The position numbers and the translations under genes were made by a program. Below, one piece after another: positions 8,399 to 16,605 of a stretch of 31,453 nt of DNA. Positions within the stretch are counted from its first letter, which is position 1, and every line of letters starts with the position of its first letter. Under the pieces are notes generated by a model. That model searched no databases and was not told the DNA's origin. It saw nothing but the letters and a program-made list of their open reading frames with translations. Source of the DNA: CAYFUF01 sp964394795 (lineage in GTDB: Bacteria > Bacillota > Clostridia > Tissierellales > Peptoniphilaceae); the NCBI GenBank assembly GCA_964394795.1, contig CAYMYX010000018.1, positions 1-31,453 on the forward strand, written 5' to 3'.

Positions 8399-9305
8399 GA
8401 TTCTTCACTTTCTCGGCATGGAGCATGGCCATAATAATCGAGTAGAATTTGGCTTGGGCATTGTCTGCTCGGGAGGTCAGGACGATTGGGGCTGCAGCGC
8501 CTAGGATTAGACCGGCGTTTTCCGCTTCAGCAAAGTAGGTCAAGGACTTGTAGAAGACGTTCCCCGCTTCGATGCTGGGCATGAGGAGGAGGTCGGCGTC
8601 TCCGGCTACGGGAGATTCGATTCCTTTGATCTCTGCGGATTCTGCGGAGATGGCGTTATCCAGGGCGAATGGCCCGTCAAGAATGAAGCCCTCTTCACCT
8701 TGGGTCATTTCCTTCAGTTCCTGGGCGTCGAGGGTAGCCTGCATTCCCTTGGACACCTTCTCCGCTGCTGCGATGACCGCAACCTTGACTTCGTCGTAGC
8801 CGAAGGCGTGGAGTAAGTCGAGGGCGTTATGAAGGATGTCGTATTTCGCCTTGGCATCGGGGGCAATGTTCATGGCTGCATCAGTGATGAGGAAGGCTTT
8901 GGGGTAGGTTTTGGCGTGCATCAGGGCAGCGTGGGAAATTAAGCGGCCGGTTCGCAGGCCGTTTTCCTTGTCCAAGACTGCCTTCATGAGAGCGCCTGTG
9001 TCTACTAAGCCCTTCATGAGGATGTCGGCTTCCCCATCGTGAACGAGTTTGGTGGCAACTTGGGCGGCTTCGGTTAAATCTTGCGCATCGACCACACGAA
9101 TGTCGGACAGGTCGAAGCTAATCGATGCTGCCAGCTCATTAATCTTTTCTTGGTCTCCGACCAAAATTGGCTGAATGTAGCCTTGGTCTTTTGCTTCCTT
9201 AATCACTTCGAGGACGGTTTCATCCTCTGCAGCAGCAACGGCCAGCGTCTTCTTCTCTAATTGTCTTGCTTTCGCCAGTAAGGCGTCAAAGTCTTTAATT
9301 ACCAT
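8388..9305 (-). CDS. ptb: Phosphate butyryltransferase
   Basis: This 305-residue member of the phosphate acetyl/butyryltransferase family swaps CoA for phosphate on butyryl- or branched-chain acyl-CoA. Typical segments are GLVDTGALMKAVLD, ISHAALM and ITDAAMNIAPD. The chosen start is ATG 9305, which has AAAGG about 9 nt upstream. An open frame extends 13 codons further but carries no ribosome site and runs through a hairpin. It lies directly downstream of the leucine dehydrogenase gene (93-nt gap) and overlaps buk. This order resembles the ptb-bcd-buk part of the Bacillus/Listeria branched-chain keto acid operon, but without the bkd genes. Confidence 0.94.
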   Translation of the reverse strand: MVIKDFDALLAKARQLEKKTLAVAAAEDETVLEVIKEAKDQGYIQPILVGDQEKINELAASISFDLSDIRVVDAQDLTEAAQVATKLVHDGEADILMKGLVDTGALMKAVLDKENGLRTGRLISHAALMHAKTYPKAFLITDAAMNIAPDAKAKYDILHNALDLLHAFGYDEVKVAVIAAAEKVSKGMQATLDAQELKEMTQGEEGFILDGPFALDNAISAESAEIKGIESPVAGDADLLLMPSIEAGNVFYKSLTYFAEAENAGLILGAAAPIVLTSRADNAQAKFYSIIMAMLHAEKVKNHDR

Positions 9306-9333
9306 CGCGATAATCCTTTCAGATATAGAAGAA

Positions 9334-9353
9334 GATGAAAGCAAGCTTTCATC
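9334..9353 (-). promoter_or_regulatory. Hairpin between leucine dehydrogenase and ptb
   Basis: A 9-bp perfect stem (GATGAAAGC / GCTTTCATC) with a 2-nt loop lies in the 93-nt spacer. On the minus strand it is followed by TTCTTCTATAT, a weak U-rich run. It may be a partial terminator that lowers ptb-buk expression relative to the dehydrogenase, or a processing site. Confidence 0.5.
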
Positions 9354-9398
9354 TCCTCTTGTATTTATTCAGTTCTATGGTAACACAATTGGCATACT

Positions 9399-10505
9399 TT
9401 AATTGATGAAATCGTAGGTTGACCGTTGGTAGCGCCTAAATATTTTCTTGGTTGCACGGATGGCGGCCAAGCGCTCTTCGGCTAGAATCATCGCGGCTTC
9501 TTCGCTGGTGACCTTGTCCCGCTTAGCAATTTCGAACACACGTTGAATTTGGCCATAAATCTTTTCACAGGAAGCCAAGACTCGATCAGGATTGTACTTG
9601 CCTTTGAATTCGTCAGCTACGGAAATGACGCCACCTGAATTGATGATAAAGTCAGGGGCATAAACAATACCTGCATCTTCAACCATTTTGGCGTGTCTTT
9701 CTTCTTCGAGCTGGTTATTGGCAGACCCGGCGATGACTTTGATGCCCGCTTCCTTCATTTGAGGAATGGATTCGTCATTGATGGTGGCTCCGAGGGCACA
9801 TGGGGCGTAGATATCGGCTTGGACGGAGAATAATTCATCTCGGTCAATAATCTCGCAGCCGATTTCTCGAGCTCTTTCTCTAGGGGCTTCGAAAATATCG
9901 CTGGCGTAGACCTTGGCTCCTTCGTCTAAGGCTTTCTTGGCGACTTCGAGGCCGACATGGCCAGGACCTTCCAAGATGATAGTCTTGCCTTCTAACGAAT
10001 CGGTGCCGAAAGCTTCCATTACGGCAGCCTTCATTCCAAAGTAAACACCGTGGGCTGTGTAAGGCGAAGGATTACCGGAAGATCCGTCTTTGACAGAGGT
10101 TCCGCCGACCCAGAAGGTTTCTTGGTAGATGTAGTCCATGTCGTCGGTGGTTGTGCCGACGTCTTCTGCCGTTAAGTAACGTCCGTTTAGGCCATCAACG
10201 AAGCGGCCAAATGCCCGCATCATATGCTCATCTTTAGGACGATTAGGATCTTTAATCAATACGGCTTTCGCTCCGCCGAAAGGTACGCCGGCGACCGCAT
10301 TTTTGTAGGTCATTCCCTTGGCTAAACGCAAAGCGTCTTCCAAGGCATCTGCTTCGGTTTCGTACTCCCAATAGCGAAGTCCACCTAAGCAGGGGCCGAG
10401 ACTGGAATCATGGATGACGACGATAGCTTTTAGTCCGCTGGCTTCGTCTTTGAAAAAAGAGATCTGCTCAAAATCTTCGTTGAAAATATCGAAAGTCGTG
10501 CTCAC
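9399..10505 (-). CDS. bcd: Leucine (branched-chain amino acid) dehydrogenase
   Basis: This 368-residue enzyme of the Glu/Leu/Phe/Val dehydrogenase family carries KGMTYKNAVAGVPFGGAK, with lysines K68 and K80 at the positions reported for leucine dehydrogenase active sites. The nucleotide-binding segment is LEGPGHVGLEVAKKALDEGA. It deaminates Leu/Val/Ile to the 2-oxo acids using NAD+ in the cytoplasm. The ribosome site (GGAGGTG) is well placed. Downstream ptb and buk would use the acyl-CoA made after oxidative decarboxylation, although that enzyme is not encoded here. A promoter and an apparent cre operator lie just upstream, suggesting carbon catabolite control. Confidence 0.95.
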   Translation of the reverse strand: MSTTFDIFNEDFEQISFFKDEASGLKAIVVIHDSSLGPCLGGLRYWEYETEADALEDALRLAKGMTYKNAVAGVPFGGAKAVLIKDPNRPKDEHMMRAFGRFVDGLNGRYLTAEDVGTTTDDMDYIYQETFWVGGTSVKDGSSGNPSPYTAHGVYFGMKAAVMEAFGTDSLEGKTIILEGPGHVGLEVAKKALDEGAKVYASDIFEAPRERAREIGCEIIDRDELFSVQADIYAPCALGATINDESIPQMKEAGIKVIAGSANNQLEEERHAKMVEDAGIVYAPDFIINSGGVISVADEFKGKYNPDRVLASCEKIYGQIQRVFEIAKRDKVTSEEAAMILAEERLAAIRATKKIFRRYQRSTYDFIN

Positions 10506-10535
10506 TTGGCACCTCCAAAATGTTAAAATCCTAGA

Positions 10536-10551
10536 ATGAAAACGTTACCTT
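10536..10551 (-). promoter_or_regulatory. Candidate CcpA cre site
   Basis: ATGAAAACGTTACCTT fits the cre consensus WTGNAANCGNWNNCWW at every position. It lies about 10 nt downstream of the predicted -10 of the leucine dehydrogenase promoter, a position where CcpA normally represses. Confidence 0.7.
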
Positions 10552-10561
10552 TTCATCTCCT

Positions 10562-10590
10562 ATTTTAATACGCTATTAACAATAATTCAA
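10562..10590 (-). promoter_or_regulatory. Sigma-A-type promoter of leucine dehydrogenase
   Basis: On the minus strand the -35 is TTGAAT (10585-10590) and the -10 is TAAAAT (10562-10567), with a 17-nt spacer. It is placed directly upstream of the cre site and the bcd start. Confidence 0.55.
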
Positions 10591-10647
10591 ATATTCTGAT
10601 GGAATATTGTACATTTGTGTTATATTTCTTTTCTATCGATATTTATG

Positions 10648-10686
10648 CAAAAAGCAACCTCCAGCCGACGTAAAGCCGATTGGAGG
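10648..10686 (-). terminator. Intrinsic terminator of the oligoendopeptidase gene
   Basis: The arms 10658-10669 and 10675-10686 form a 12-bp stem with one mismatch and two wobbles. On the minus strand it is followed by TTGCTTTTTGC. Confidence 0.85.
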
Positions 10687-10694
10687 TCGAGATT

Positions 10695-12395
10695 TTATTT
10701 AATTTTCTCATAATCCAATTCGTTTAAATAATCTTCCAGCTTCGGGGTGATCTTGGCGATGCTTCCGTCTTCAAACGGTGAGTCAAGTCCGACTTCTTCT
10801 AAAGTCTTCTTCGTGCCGTAGGTTCCCCCGAGACGGCAGAGGTTCAGATAAGAATTCCAAGCCTCGTTGTGATCTTCCCTATCCCAGATGAAGTACTGGT
10901 AGGCGTTGACTTGAGCAAGGGTGTAATCCAGATAATAGAAAGGAAGCTGGTAGACATGGAGCTGCCTTTGCCAACGGGCTCCGCTCTCCAAGTATTCGTT
11001 GCCTGCGTAGTCGATATGGGGCAGGTATTTCTTTTCAATCTCCCGGTACTTAGCGTTTCGCTCATCCGGCGTCGCTTCGGGATTCTCATAGACAAACTCT
11101 TGGAACTCGTCGATGCTTGCGCCGTATGGGAGGAAGTTGAGTCCGTCGATAACGTGGGAGTGGTAGTACTTCTCGGTGTCTTCTCCGAAGAAGTGGTCCA
11201 TCCAGGGATGGGTGAAGAACTCCATAGCCATCGAATGGGTTTCCATGATTTCCATCGCCGCTTCGCTCAGCTCCATGGGGTAGATATCTTTGGTTTCGTA
11301 GCCGTTGAAGGCGTGGCCTGCTTCGTGGGTGAGGACGTCGACATCGCCTGAGGTGCCGTTAAAGTTGGAGAAGATGAAGGGAACGCCGCTTTTGCTTAAC
11401 CAGGTCATGTAACCACCTGGGGCTTTGCCTTCCTTAGTGGTGAGGTCCATTAGCTCTTGGTCCCGCATCATTTTAAAGAAGTCGTCGGTTTCGGGAGAAA
11501 GCTCGCTGTACATTTGGCTGGCTGCTTCCACCAGCTCGGCCTCCTCGCCTACGGGCTTAGGGTTTCCGGATAGGTATTTGAGGGGAACGTCATAATACTT
11601 GAAGTCTTCGATGCCGATTCTATCCGCCTGCTCCTTGTAGTACTTTTGAGTCAGGGGCACGACGTAGTCGACAATCTGTTGGCGGTAGCGCTTGGCGTCT
11701 TCTGCATCCCAGTCTAGGCGGCCCATTGCCTTATAAGCCACCGGAATGTAGTTGTCAAAGCCTAGCTTTTCCGCAATGCGTTGGCGGACCTTGACCAAGT
11801 CGTCATAAAGCTGGTCGAGCGTTTCTTTGTTGTCAGCGAACCAGCCGTTGAGGGCTTCAAAGGCTTCCTTACGGGTGTTGCGGTCCACGGACTGGGTGAA
11901 GGGGGTCATCTGGGCAAGGTTCTTTTCCTCGCCACGGAATTTAATCTTTGCCCCGCCGGTTAGCTTCTGGTACTCGTTGGCTAACTTAGATTCCTGAACC
12001 CGGTCTTCCATAATTTCCGGCTTGAAGATGTCCTTTTGAAGTTCGTCCTTGGCAGTTACTGTCGTCCCGTACTTGTCTTCGAAGGCTTCGCGGTGCGGGC
12101 TCGCCAAACGAATCTTCTGCAGGCGGTTGTTCACCTCATCCAAGCGAGGTAGGTTCTCATAAAAGAGGTTGATCTCCTCGTCATAGAACTCGTCTCTGGT
12201 ATCGATAGTGTTGCGGATGTAAGCAACGGTGTACATCTCCATGAAGTCTTTGACTTCCTCTTGGACTTTTTCGTGGGTCGCAAAGAAGTCCTCGGCTGTC
12301 TCCGCGGTTTCCAACTTATCCAGCTGGGTGTTAAGTTCTTCGATCACCGCGTCAAAGTCCGGCCGCTTATATTCAATGTCTTTAAATTTTGTCAT
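10695..12395 (-). CDS. M3-family oligoendopeptidase (PepF-like)
   Basis: This 566-residue zinc metallopeptidase has the gluzincin motif HEAGH (H357, E358, H361). Downstream, EAAMEIMETHSM should supply the third zinc ligand. The long helical N-terminal half and the C-terminal LARLGGTYGTKK-type region (seen as LCRLGGTYGTKKTLEEVGLD) fit M3-family oligoendopeptidases. These cytoplasmic enzymes trim short peptides, typically those imported as nutrients. There is no signal peptide. A GGAG ribosome site precedes the ATG. It is transcribed toward bcd but ends in its own terminator, so it is a separate unit. Confidence 0.93.
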   Translation of the reverse strand: MTKFKDIEYKRPDFDAVIEELNTQLDKLETAETAEDFFATHEKVQEEVKDFMEMYTVAYIRNTIDTRDEFYDEEINLFYENLPRLDEVNNRLQKIRLASPHREAFEDKYGTTVTAKDELQKDIFKPEIMEDRVQESKLANEYQKLTGGAKIKFRGEEKNLAQMTPFTQSVDRNTRKEAFEALNGWFADNKETLDQLYDDLVKVRQRIAEKLGFDNYIPVAYKAMGRLDWDAEDAKRYRQQIVDYVVPLTQKYYKEQADRIGIEDFKYYDVPLKYLSGNPKPVGEEAELVEAASQMYSELSPETDDFFKMMRDQELMDLTTKEGKAPGGYMTWLSKSGVPFIFSNFNGTSGDVDVLTHEAGHAFNGYETKDIYPMELSEAAMEIMETHSMAMEFFTHPWMDHFFGEDTEKYYHSHVIDGLNFLPYGASIDEFQEFVYENPEATPDERNAKYREIEKKYLPHIDYAGNEYLESGARWQRQLHVYQLPFYYLDYTLAQVNAYQYFIWDREDHNEAWNSYLNLCRLGGTYGTKKTLEEVGLDSPFEDGSIAKITPKLEDYLNELDYEKIK

Positions 12396-12494
12396 CGTTT
12401 TCTCCTCTACTTAATGCCAAATTGGCTAGCTCTTTTCTTTCTACCACAATACCGCAAGAATATGCAAAAGCAAGTTGTTAAGCCCAAAATCAAG

Positions 12495-12500
12495 TATAAT
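12495..12500 (+). promoter_or_regulatory. -10 box of the transglutaminase-like gene
   Basis: A perfect TATAAT lies 30 nt before the start codon. The best -35 (TTGTTA at 12475-12480) is only 14 nt away, which is too short, so the -35 is undefined. Confidence 0.4.
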
Positions 12501-12530
12501 GAAGGTGTACTTATTTGATGGAGGTGGGCC

Positions 12531-13430
12531 ATGCGCAAGTTCTTAATCGGCGGCTCTGTTGCCGCCCTTATCATCCTTATTATCGTGTTGTTTACGACCA
12601 TTTTCGCCCCCAGGACGGAGGCTCCGGAAGTTGGAGAGGTTTCTTCCTCTTCAATCAGCGAGTCTCTGTCATCCAGTGAGATCAGCTCTTCAGTAGAAGA
12701 GCAATCAGAGAGTATAGATGAACCGACTTCTGAGTCTAATGAAGAGTCCAGTATAGAAGAAACCAGCGCCGAGAACATCGTTTATGACTATGATGCCTAC
12801 TACATCATCATGAATGATGACCCCAACCATATCTATACAATCGAGGAAAACAATAGAATGAGATCCGCTTCGGAACCAATCCCCGTGATGACGAATAAAC
12901 TGGGCGTCTGCGATGGATACGCCCATGTTTACCACATTCTTTCGAGAGCTGTTGGCTTGGAAGCTTTGTATGTCCCAGGCCCTTTAATTAGTGATGCCGA
13001 AGTGTCGGAAACCCATGCATGGAACATGGTCAACATTGAGGGAACCTGGGTCGGCATTGATACCACGTGGGCGGATATGGGAGACACCGCAGCTTTCCGC
13101 TATTTCCACATGCCCCTCGGCCTCTTTTACAGGGACCGTGTCACTTACATGGATTTCTCTAGCATGGCCCAGTTGGATTATGAGGATATGACCACGGATT
13201 GGACCTGGTATGGCCAAAACGGTTATGTTGCTACGGCAGACAATATATTTGACCTTGTCGACAGGATGCGAGAAGAACAAAAGATGGCCGAGATTCTCCT
13301 CGTCGGGTTAGATGAAGGGACCAGATTAGAACTCATGGAATATCTGGATGAGGTGATGGATTCCGACGTGGAATACTATTCCTTAGAACAAGATTATCTG
13401 TATTACGCCCATCACGGCGACCAACCTTGA
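12531..13430 (+). CDS. Membrane-anchored transglutaminase-like protein
   Basis: This 299-residue protein begins with a hydrophobic signal-anchor (about residues 8-25) that lacks a lipobox. A Ser/Glu-rich linker follows (about 37-82). The globular part carries a transglutaminase/protease-like triad: C127 in GVCDGYAHVYH, H162 in ETHAWNMV and D177 in GIDTTWAD. Such domains in secreted Gram-positive proteins act as peptidases, amidases or crosslinking enzymes at the cell surface. Which applies here is unknown. The C-terminal 80 residues match nothing I recognise. GGAGG precedes the ATG. It is monocistronic and divergent from the oligoendopeptidase gene. Confidence 0.85.
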   Translation: MRKFLIGGSVAALIILIIVLFTTIFAPRTEAPEVGEVSSSSISESLSSSEISSSVEEQSESIDEPTSESNEESSIEETSAENIVYDYDAYYIIMNDDPNHIYTIEENNRMRSASEPIPVMTNKLGVCDGYAHVYHILSRAVGLEALYVPGPLISDAEVSETHAWNMVNIEGTWVGIDTTWADMGDTAAFRYFHMPLGLFYRDRVTYMDFSSMAQLDYEDMTTDWTWYGQNGYVATADNIFDLVDRMREEQKMAEILLVGLDEGTRLELMEYLDEVMDSDVEYYSLEQDYLYYAHHGDQP

Positions 13431-13455
13431 TATGTGAAGTGAGCTAGAGAAGCAG

Positions 13456-13490
13456 GCAGTATGGCCCCCATACTGCTTTTTTCTTTTTTT
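13456..13490 (+). terminator. Intrinsic terminator of the transglutaminase-like gene
   Basis: A 9-bp perfect stem (GCAGTATGG / CCATACTGC) with a CCC loop is followed by TTTTTTCTTTTTTT. Confidence 0.95.
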
Positions 13491-13503
13491 ATGGGCAATC
13501 TTT

Positions 13504-13533
13504 TTGTAAAATAGATTAAAGGGTAGGTAATAT
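13504..13533 (+). promoter_or_regulatory. Possible rnfCD promoter
   Basis: TTGTAA (13504-13509) and TAATAT (13528-13533) are separated by 18 nt, about 80 nt before the rnfC start. Both boxes are imperfect. Confidence 0.3.
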
Positions 13534-13614
13534 TGGCTACTTTTGAAAATCCGCCACTCGGCTTATGAGCAGCAAGTCTGTTCCAAAGTTCATGAACATA
13601 AAGAAAGGACCATC

Positions 13615-14928
13615 ATGTTTGGAAAACGAGAAAAGTTTGTCGGTATAGACATCCCCAAACACAAGTCGCTAACCAAAGATAGGCCCATTGAAGAAGTTGA
13701 CATGCCGGCTAGCGTCACTGTTCCGCTGGCCATGCACATCGGCAAACCCGCTGAAGCCGTCGTCGAAGTCGGTGACAAGGTTAAAGTTGGTACATTAATC
13801 GGCGAGGCCCAAGGAACCATTTCGGCCCACGTCCACTCTCCTGTCTCTGGCGAAGTAACCGCCATTGAGGAGATTGAGAGTTTTAGGGGCGAGAATAGCG
13901 CCATCGTCATCAAAAACGACGGCAACTACGACGACGAACTCATGGAAGATATCACCGAAGATATCAACGAAGAAAGCTTGGCTGACCGCCTACTTGAGGC
14001 TGGCATCACCGGCAAAGGTGGCGCGGGCTTCCCCACTGCGGTCAAGTACAAGATGGAAAAACACGAAACCGATTATTTAATCGTTAACGGAGCGGAGTGC
14101 GAACCTTATTCCACCACCGACTACCGGGTTATGATCGAGTACGCACCGGAAATTATTGCCGTCATGGACAAGATTATGAGCATTTATACCATTGATGAAG
14201 CGTACATAGCGGTGGAAAATCACATGGAAGAGGCGATCGAAGCGCTTACTTCGGCCATCAAGGAAAGTGGCCACGATGACATCCATGTCCGCGTCCTCCC
14301 TGACACTTACCCTCAAGGTCATGCCGGCCTCCAAATCCGCGAAGTCCTTGGTATTGAAATCGAGGAAGGCAAGAGGTCGGGCGATGTGGGTGTCCTCCAA
14401 TCCAACGTATCGACGGTGAAGGCCATGTACGACGCCGTCTTCCTTGGCAAAGCCTTAACCTCCCGGGTTGTTACGGTAACCGGTCCCTTAGTCAAGGAAC
14501 CTCGGAACCTAATGGTGCCCATGGGCATGTCCGTCTCTGAACTTCTCGACCAATGCGGCGGCTTGAAGGATGGAAACGCCCTCTACATCAACGGCGGCCC
14601 GATGATGGGTAAGCCTTTTGACAATCTGGATATCCCTGTCGACAAGGACACAACCACCATTCTCGTGATGGAGGAAGTGGAAGTCGACGAAGAGATGAAC
14701 TGCATCCGTTGTGCAGACTGCATCAAGTACTGCCCGGTAAATCTCCAACCCGTCCTTCTGTCCAACGCTTACAAGGATGCCCACTACGACCAGGCTCTCC
14801 CCCTCCGTGGAGGAAGTTGCATTTCTTGTGGTGTCTGCACCTACGTTTGCCCATCGAGAATCCCTCTATTGGATAACATCCAAAAACTGAATAAGAAATG
14901 GAAGGAGATGCAAGCCAATGAAGATTAA
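13615..14928 (+). CDS. rnfC: RnfC-like NADH:quinone-type electron transport subunit
   Basis: This 437-residue RnfC-type subunit takes electrons from or to NADH/ferredoxin on the cytoplasmic face of the membrane. The N-terminal biotinyl-like segment (VTVPLAMHIGKPAEAVVEVGDKV) is followed by the nucleotide/FMN loop GITGKGGAGFPTAVKY, an SLBB-like region, and two 4Fe-4S motifs at C363xxCxxCxxxC373P and C402xxCxxCxxxC412P. The start is ATG 13615 with AAAGGA upstream. An upstream in-frame extension of 24 codons has no ribosome site and is not family-like. It overlaps rnfD by 11 bp. No other Rnf subunits are in the window. Confidence 0.93.
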   Translation: MFGKREKFVGIDIPKHKSLTKDRPIEEVDMPASVTVPLAMHIGKPAEAVVEVGDKVKVGTLIGEAQGTISAHVHSPVSGEVTAIEEIESFRGENSAIVIKNDGNYDDELMEDITEDINEESLADRLLEAGITGKGGAGFPTAVKYKMEKHETDYLIVNGAECEPYSTTDYRVMIEYAPEIIAVMDKIMSIYTIDEAYIAVENHMEEAIEALTSAIKESGHDDIHVRVLPDTYPQGHAGLQIREVLGIEIEEGKRSGDVGVLQSNVSTVKAMYDAVFLGKALTSRVVTVTGPLVKEPRNLMVPMGMSVSELLDQCGGLKDGNALYINGGPMMGKPFDNLDIPVDKDTTTILVMEEVEVDEEMNCIRCADCIKYCPVNLQPVLLSNAYKDAHYDQALPLRGGSCISCGVCTYVCPSRIPLLDNIQKLNKKWKEMQANED

Positions 14929-15877
14929 ACAAGCGCCTTTCCTCAGACGGCCCAAGTCTAGCCAGAATATTATGTTGGATATGGTCATCGCCTTGACCTT
15001 TATCACTATAGTGGCTACCTTCTACTTCGGCATTCGAGTGCCCATTCAAGTTGCTGTCGGTGTGGTATCCGCTGTCCTCTTCGAGTACACCTACCAAAAA
15101 CTCACGGACCAGGAAGTCACCATCAGTGACCTATCCGCAACGGTCACGGGTTTCCTCGTCGGTCTCTCCTATGCCTCCACAGCGCCCTTGTGGATTATTG
15201 TCCTTGGCTCGTTCATCGCCATCGTCTTCATCAAGCAACTCCCCGGCGGCCTTGGACGTAACCAAATTAACCCTGCGGTCTTCTCCCGTGTCTTTATCAA
15301 GATCATCCTGACGCCCCTTATGACCAACTGGGTCGCTCCAGGTCCCGACGCTGTTTCCACCGCAACGCCCCTGCCCTTCTTGGGTGATGGGGCGGTCCGA
15401 GTCATCGACCGCCTCCCTGAACTTCAGGACGCGTTTATGGGCTTCGGCTTAGGTGGTAACGTGGGTGAAACCGCCACGTGGGCCATCCTCGTCGCCGCCC
15501 TCTACCTCGCCTTCCGCAAGGTAATCCACCTTGAGATCCCCATCGCAGCCAGCCTTGGCCTCTTCCTCTTTGCCATGCTCGCTTCAGGATCCGACGTCTA
15601 CTTCAGTCTTTACCACGTCGTCACCGGTACCTTTATGTTTGCCGCTGTCTTCATGGTCACTGACTACTCCTCAGGCCCCCTCAACACCAAGGCTCGCATA
15701 TACTATGCCTTCGCTATTGGTTTTGTCACCGGCTTGATTCGCCACACTTTCGCCTTCCCAGGCGGTGTCGGCATTGCCATCATCCTGTTGAATATTATTG
15801 CGCCTTACTTTGATTCGAGGAATCACCCGAGGGTGTTTGGCCATAAGAATAACAGGAACTACATGGAGTCGAGATAG
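14918..15877 (+). CDS. rnfD: RnfD-like flavinylated membrane subunit
   Basis: This 319-residue RnfD/NqrB-family integral membrane protein has many hydrophobic helices. It includes GLGRNQINPAVFSRVF and the flavinylation motif DAVSTATPLPF, in which T150 would carry covalent FMN. The motif matches the D-x-x-S-[TG]-A-T pattern recognised by the ApbE flavin transferase. RnfD passes electrons across the membrane between cytoplasmic and outer-face flavins. A strong terminator follows only about 20 nt after the stop, so the operon ends here without rnfG, rnfE, rnfA or rnfB. ApbE is also not in the window. Confidence 0.93.
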   Translation: MKIKQAPFLRRPKSSQNIMLDMVIALTFITIVATFYFGIRVPIQVAVGVVSAVLFEYTYQKLTDQEVTISDLSATVTGFLVGLSYASTAPLWIIVLGSFIAIVFIKQLPGGLGRNQINPAVFSRVFIKIILTPLMTNWVAPGPDAVSTATPLPFLGDGAVRVIDRLPELQDAFMGFGLGGNVGETATWAILVAALYLAFRKVIHLEIPIAASLGLFLFAMLASGSDVYFSLYHVVTGTFMFAAVFMVTDYSSGPLNTKARIYYAFAIGFVTGLIRHTFAFPGGVGIAIILLNIIAPYFDSRNHPRVFGHKNNRNYMESR

Positions 15878-15899
15878 TTGAATTTCATTACACTTAGAG

Positions 15900-15928
15900 C
15901 CAGGGACGGTTACGTCTCTGGTTTTTTG
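15900..15928 (+). terminator. Intrinsic terminator of rnfCD
   Basis: A 9-bp stem with one wobble (CCAGGGACG / CGTCTCTGG) and a GTTA loop is followed by TTTTTTG. Confidence 0.93.
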
Positions 15929-15931
15929 TTG

Positions 15932-15991
15932 TGTGGTTGGACGGGTGGATGGCCCTCGTTTGCTTGAGCAAAGGCCGTTACGTTGATCAAT
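15932..15991 (+). other. Conserved leader of repeat array 1
   Basis: It contains TGTGGTTGG (15932-15940), GGGTGGATGGCCC (15943-15955) and a second GGCC about 20 nt later. The same three blocks, in the same order, precede the arrays at 19196 and 29698. No open reading frame is evident. It starts immediately after the rnfCD terminator. Confidence 0.6.
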
Positions 15992-16181
15992 CATACATAA
16001 AGGGTAAATCATCGATTTTGTATGATAAAAATGGGCCATGGGTCATACATAAATCAAATATTTGAAAATATGTTTGATAAGAAAGATGAAATCCATGATA
16101 CATAAATTCATAATCTGTAATTATGTATGAGTCAAGGTCAAAAACCATAGTACATAAATCGATATTGTGGAATTATGTATT
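15992..16181 (+). repeat. Inverted-repeat array 1: four 33-bp units, 52-53-bp period
   Basis: Units begin at 15992, 16044, 16097 and 16149, and each spans 33 bp. The outer half-sites are CATACATAA and TTATGTATG, with a variable inner 14-15 nt. Spacers between units are 19-20 nt and are not alike. Units 3 and 4 have mutated outer bases (GATACATAA, AGTACATAA). The first spacer carries GGGCC. This fills the 409-nt gene-free region between rnfD and the sigma factor. The remaining 100 nt (16182-16286) is AT-rich, with no clear promoter. Confidence 0.75.
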
Positions 16182-16286
16182 ACTGAAATCCTGAGATGTC
16201 AAACATTTTTGCATTATTCGTAAAAATGTATTGACCGCTGTAAGATTTCCCCACCGTCACCGTCTAATGAGTAAGGAGGTAAACGA

Positions 16287-16605
16287 ATGGAAAAATTTGA
16301 GATTGTCTATCGCTCAAGCTTCAGAGAAGTTTATCTTTACTTGCTGAAATTGACGAAGGACGAGCACTTGGCTGAGGAGCTGACCGCGGAGACTTTCTTC
16401 CGGGCGATTAACCGCTTGGATAAATTCCGAGGCGACAGCTCCATGAAAAGCTATCTCATTCAGATTGGCAAAAATGCCTATTTCGACTATCTCCGAGAAC
16501 GAAAGAAGTTCAGCGACGAGGAGATTGATTTAATGACGAGTGAAGCGGAAGTGGAAGCAACCGTTATCGATGAGGAAAGCAAGAATCTCTTATATGAGGC
16601 GTTGA
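16287..16605 (+). CDS. ECF-type RNA polymerase sigma factor (3' part in assembly gap)
   Basis: 106 codons are visible before the gap. The start is ATG 16287 with AAGGAGG 7 nt upstream. Region 2 of an ECF sigma-70 factor is clear: YLLKLTKDEHLAEELTAETF (core and -10 contacts) and SMKSYLIQIGKNAYFDYLRERKK. The DNA-binding region 4 would lie in the missing sequence. ECF factors usually sit with a membrane anti-sigma factor, and a gene for a membrane protein resumes right after the gap. The regulon is unknown. Confidence 0.88.

Noticed and set aside
9306..9344. Longer start for phosphate butyryltransferase
   Set aside because: There is no ribosome site, it overlaps a hairpin, and the extra residues are not family-like.
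13543..13614. Longer start for RnfC
   Set aside because: The added 24 residues are not RnfC-like and lack a ribosome site; ATG 13615 has AAAGGA.
14077..14400. Minus-strand open frames within rnfC
   Set aside because: These are shadows of a well-supported gene on the other strand.
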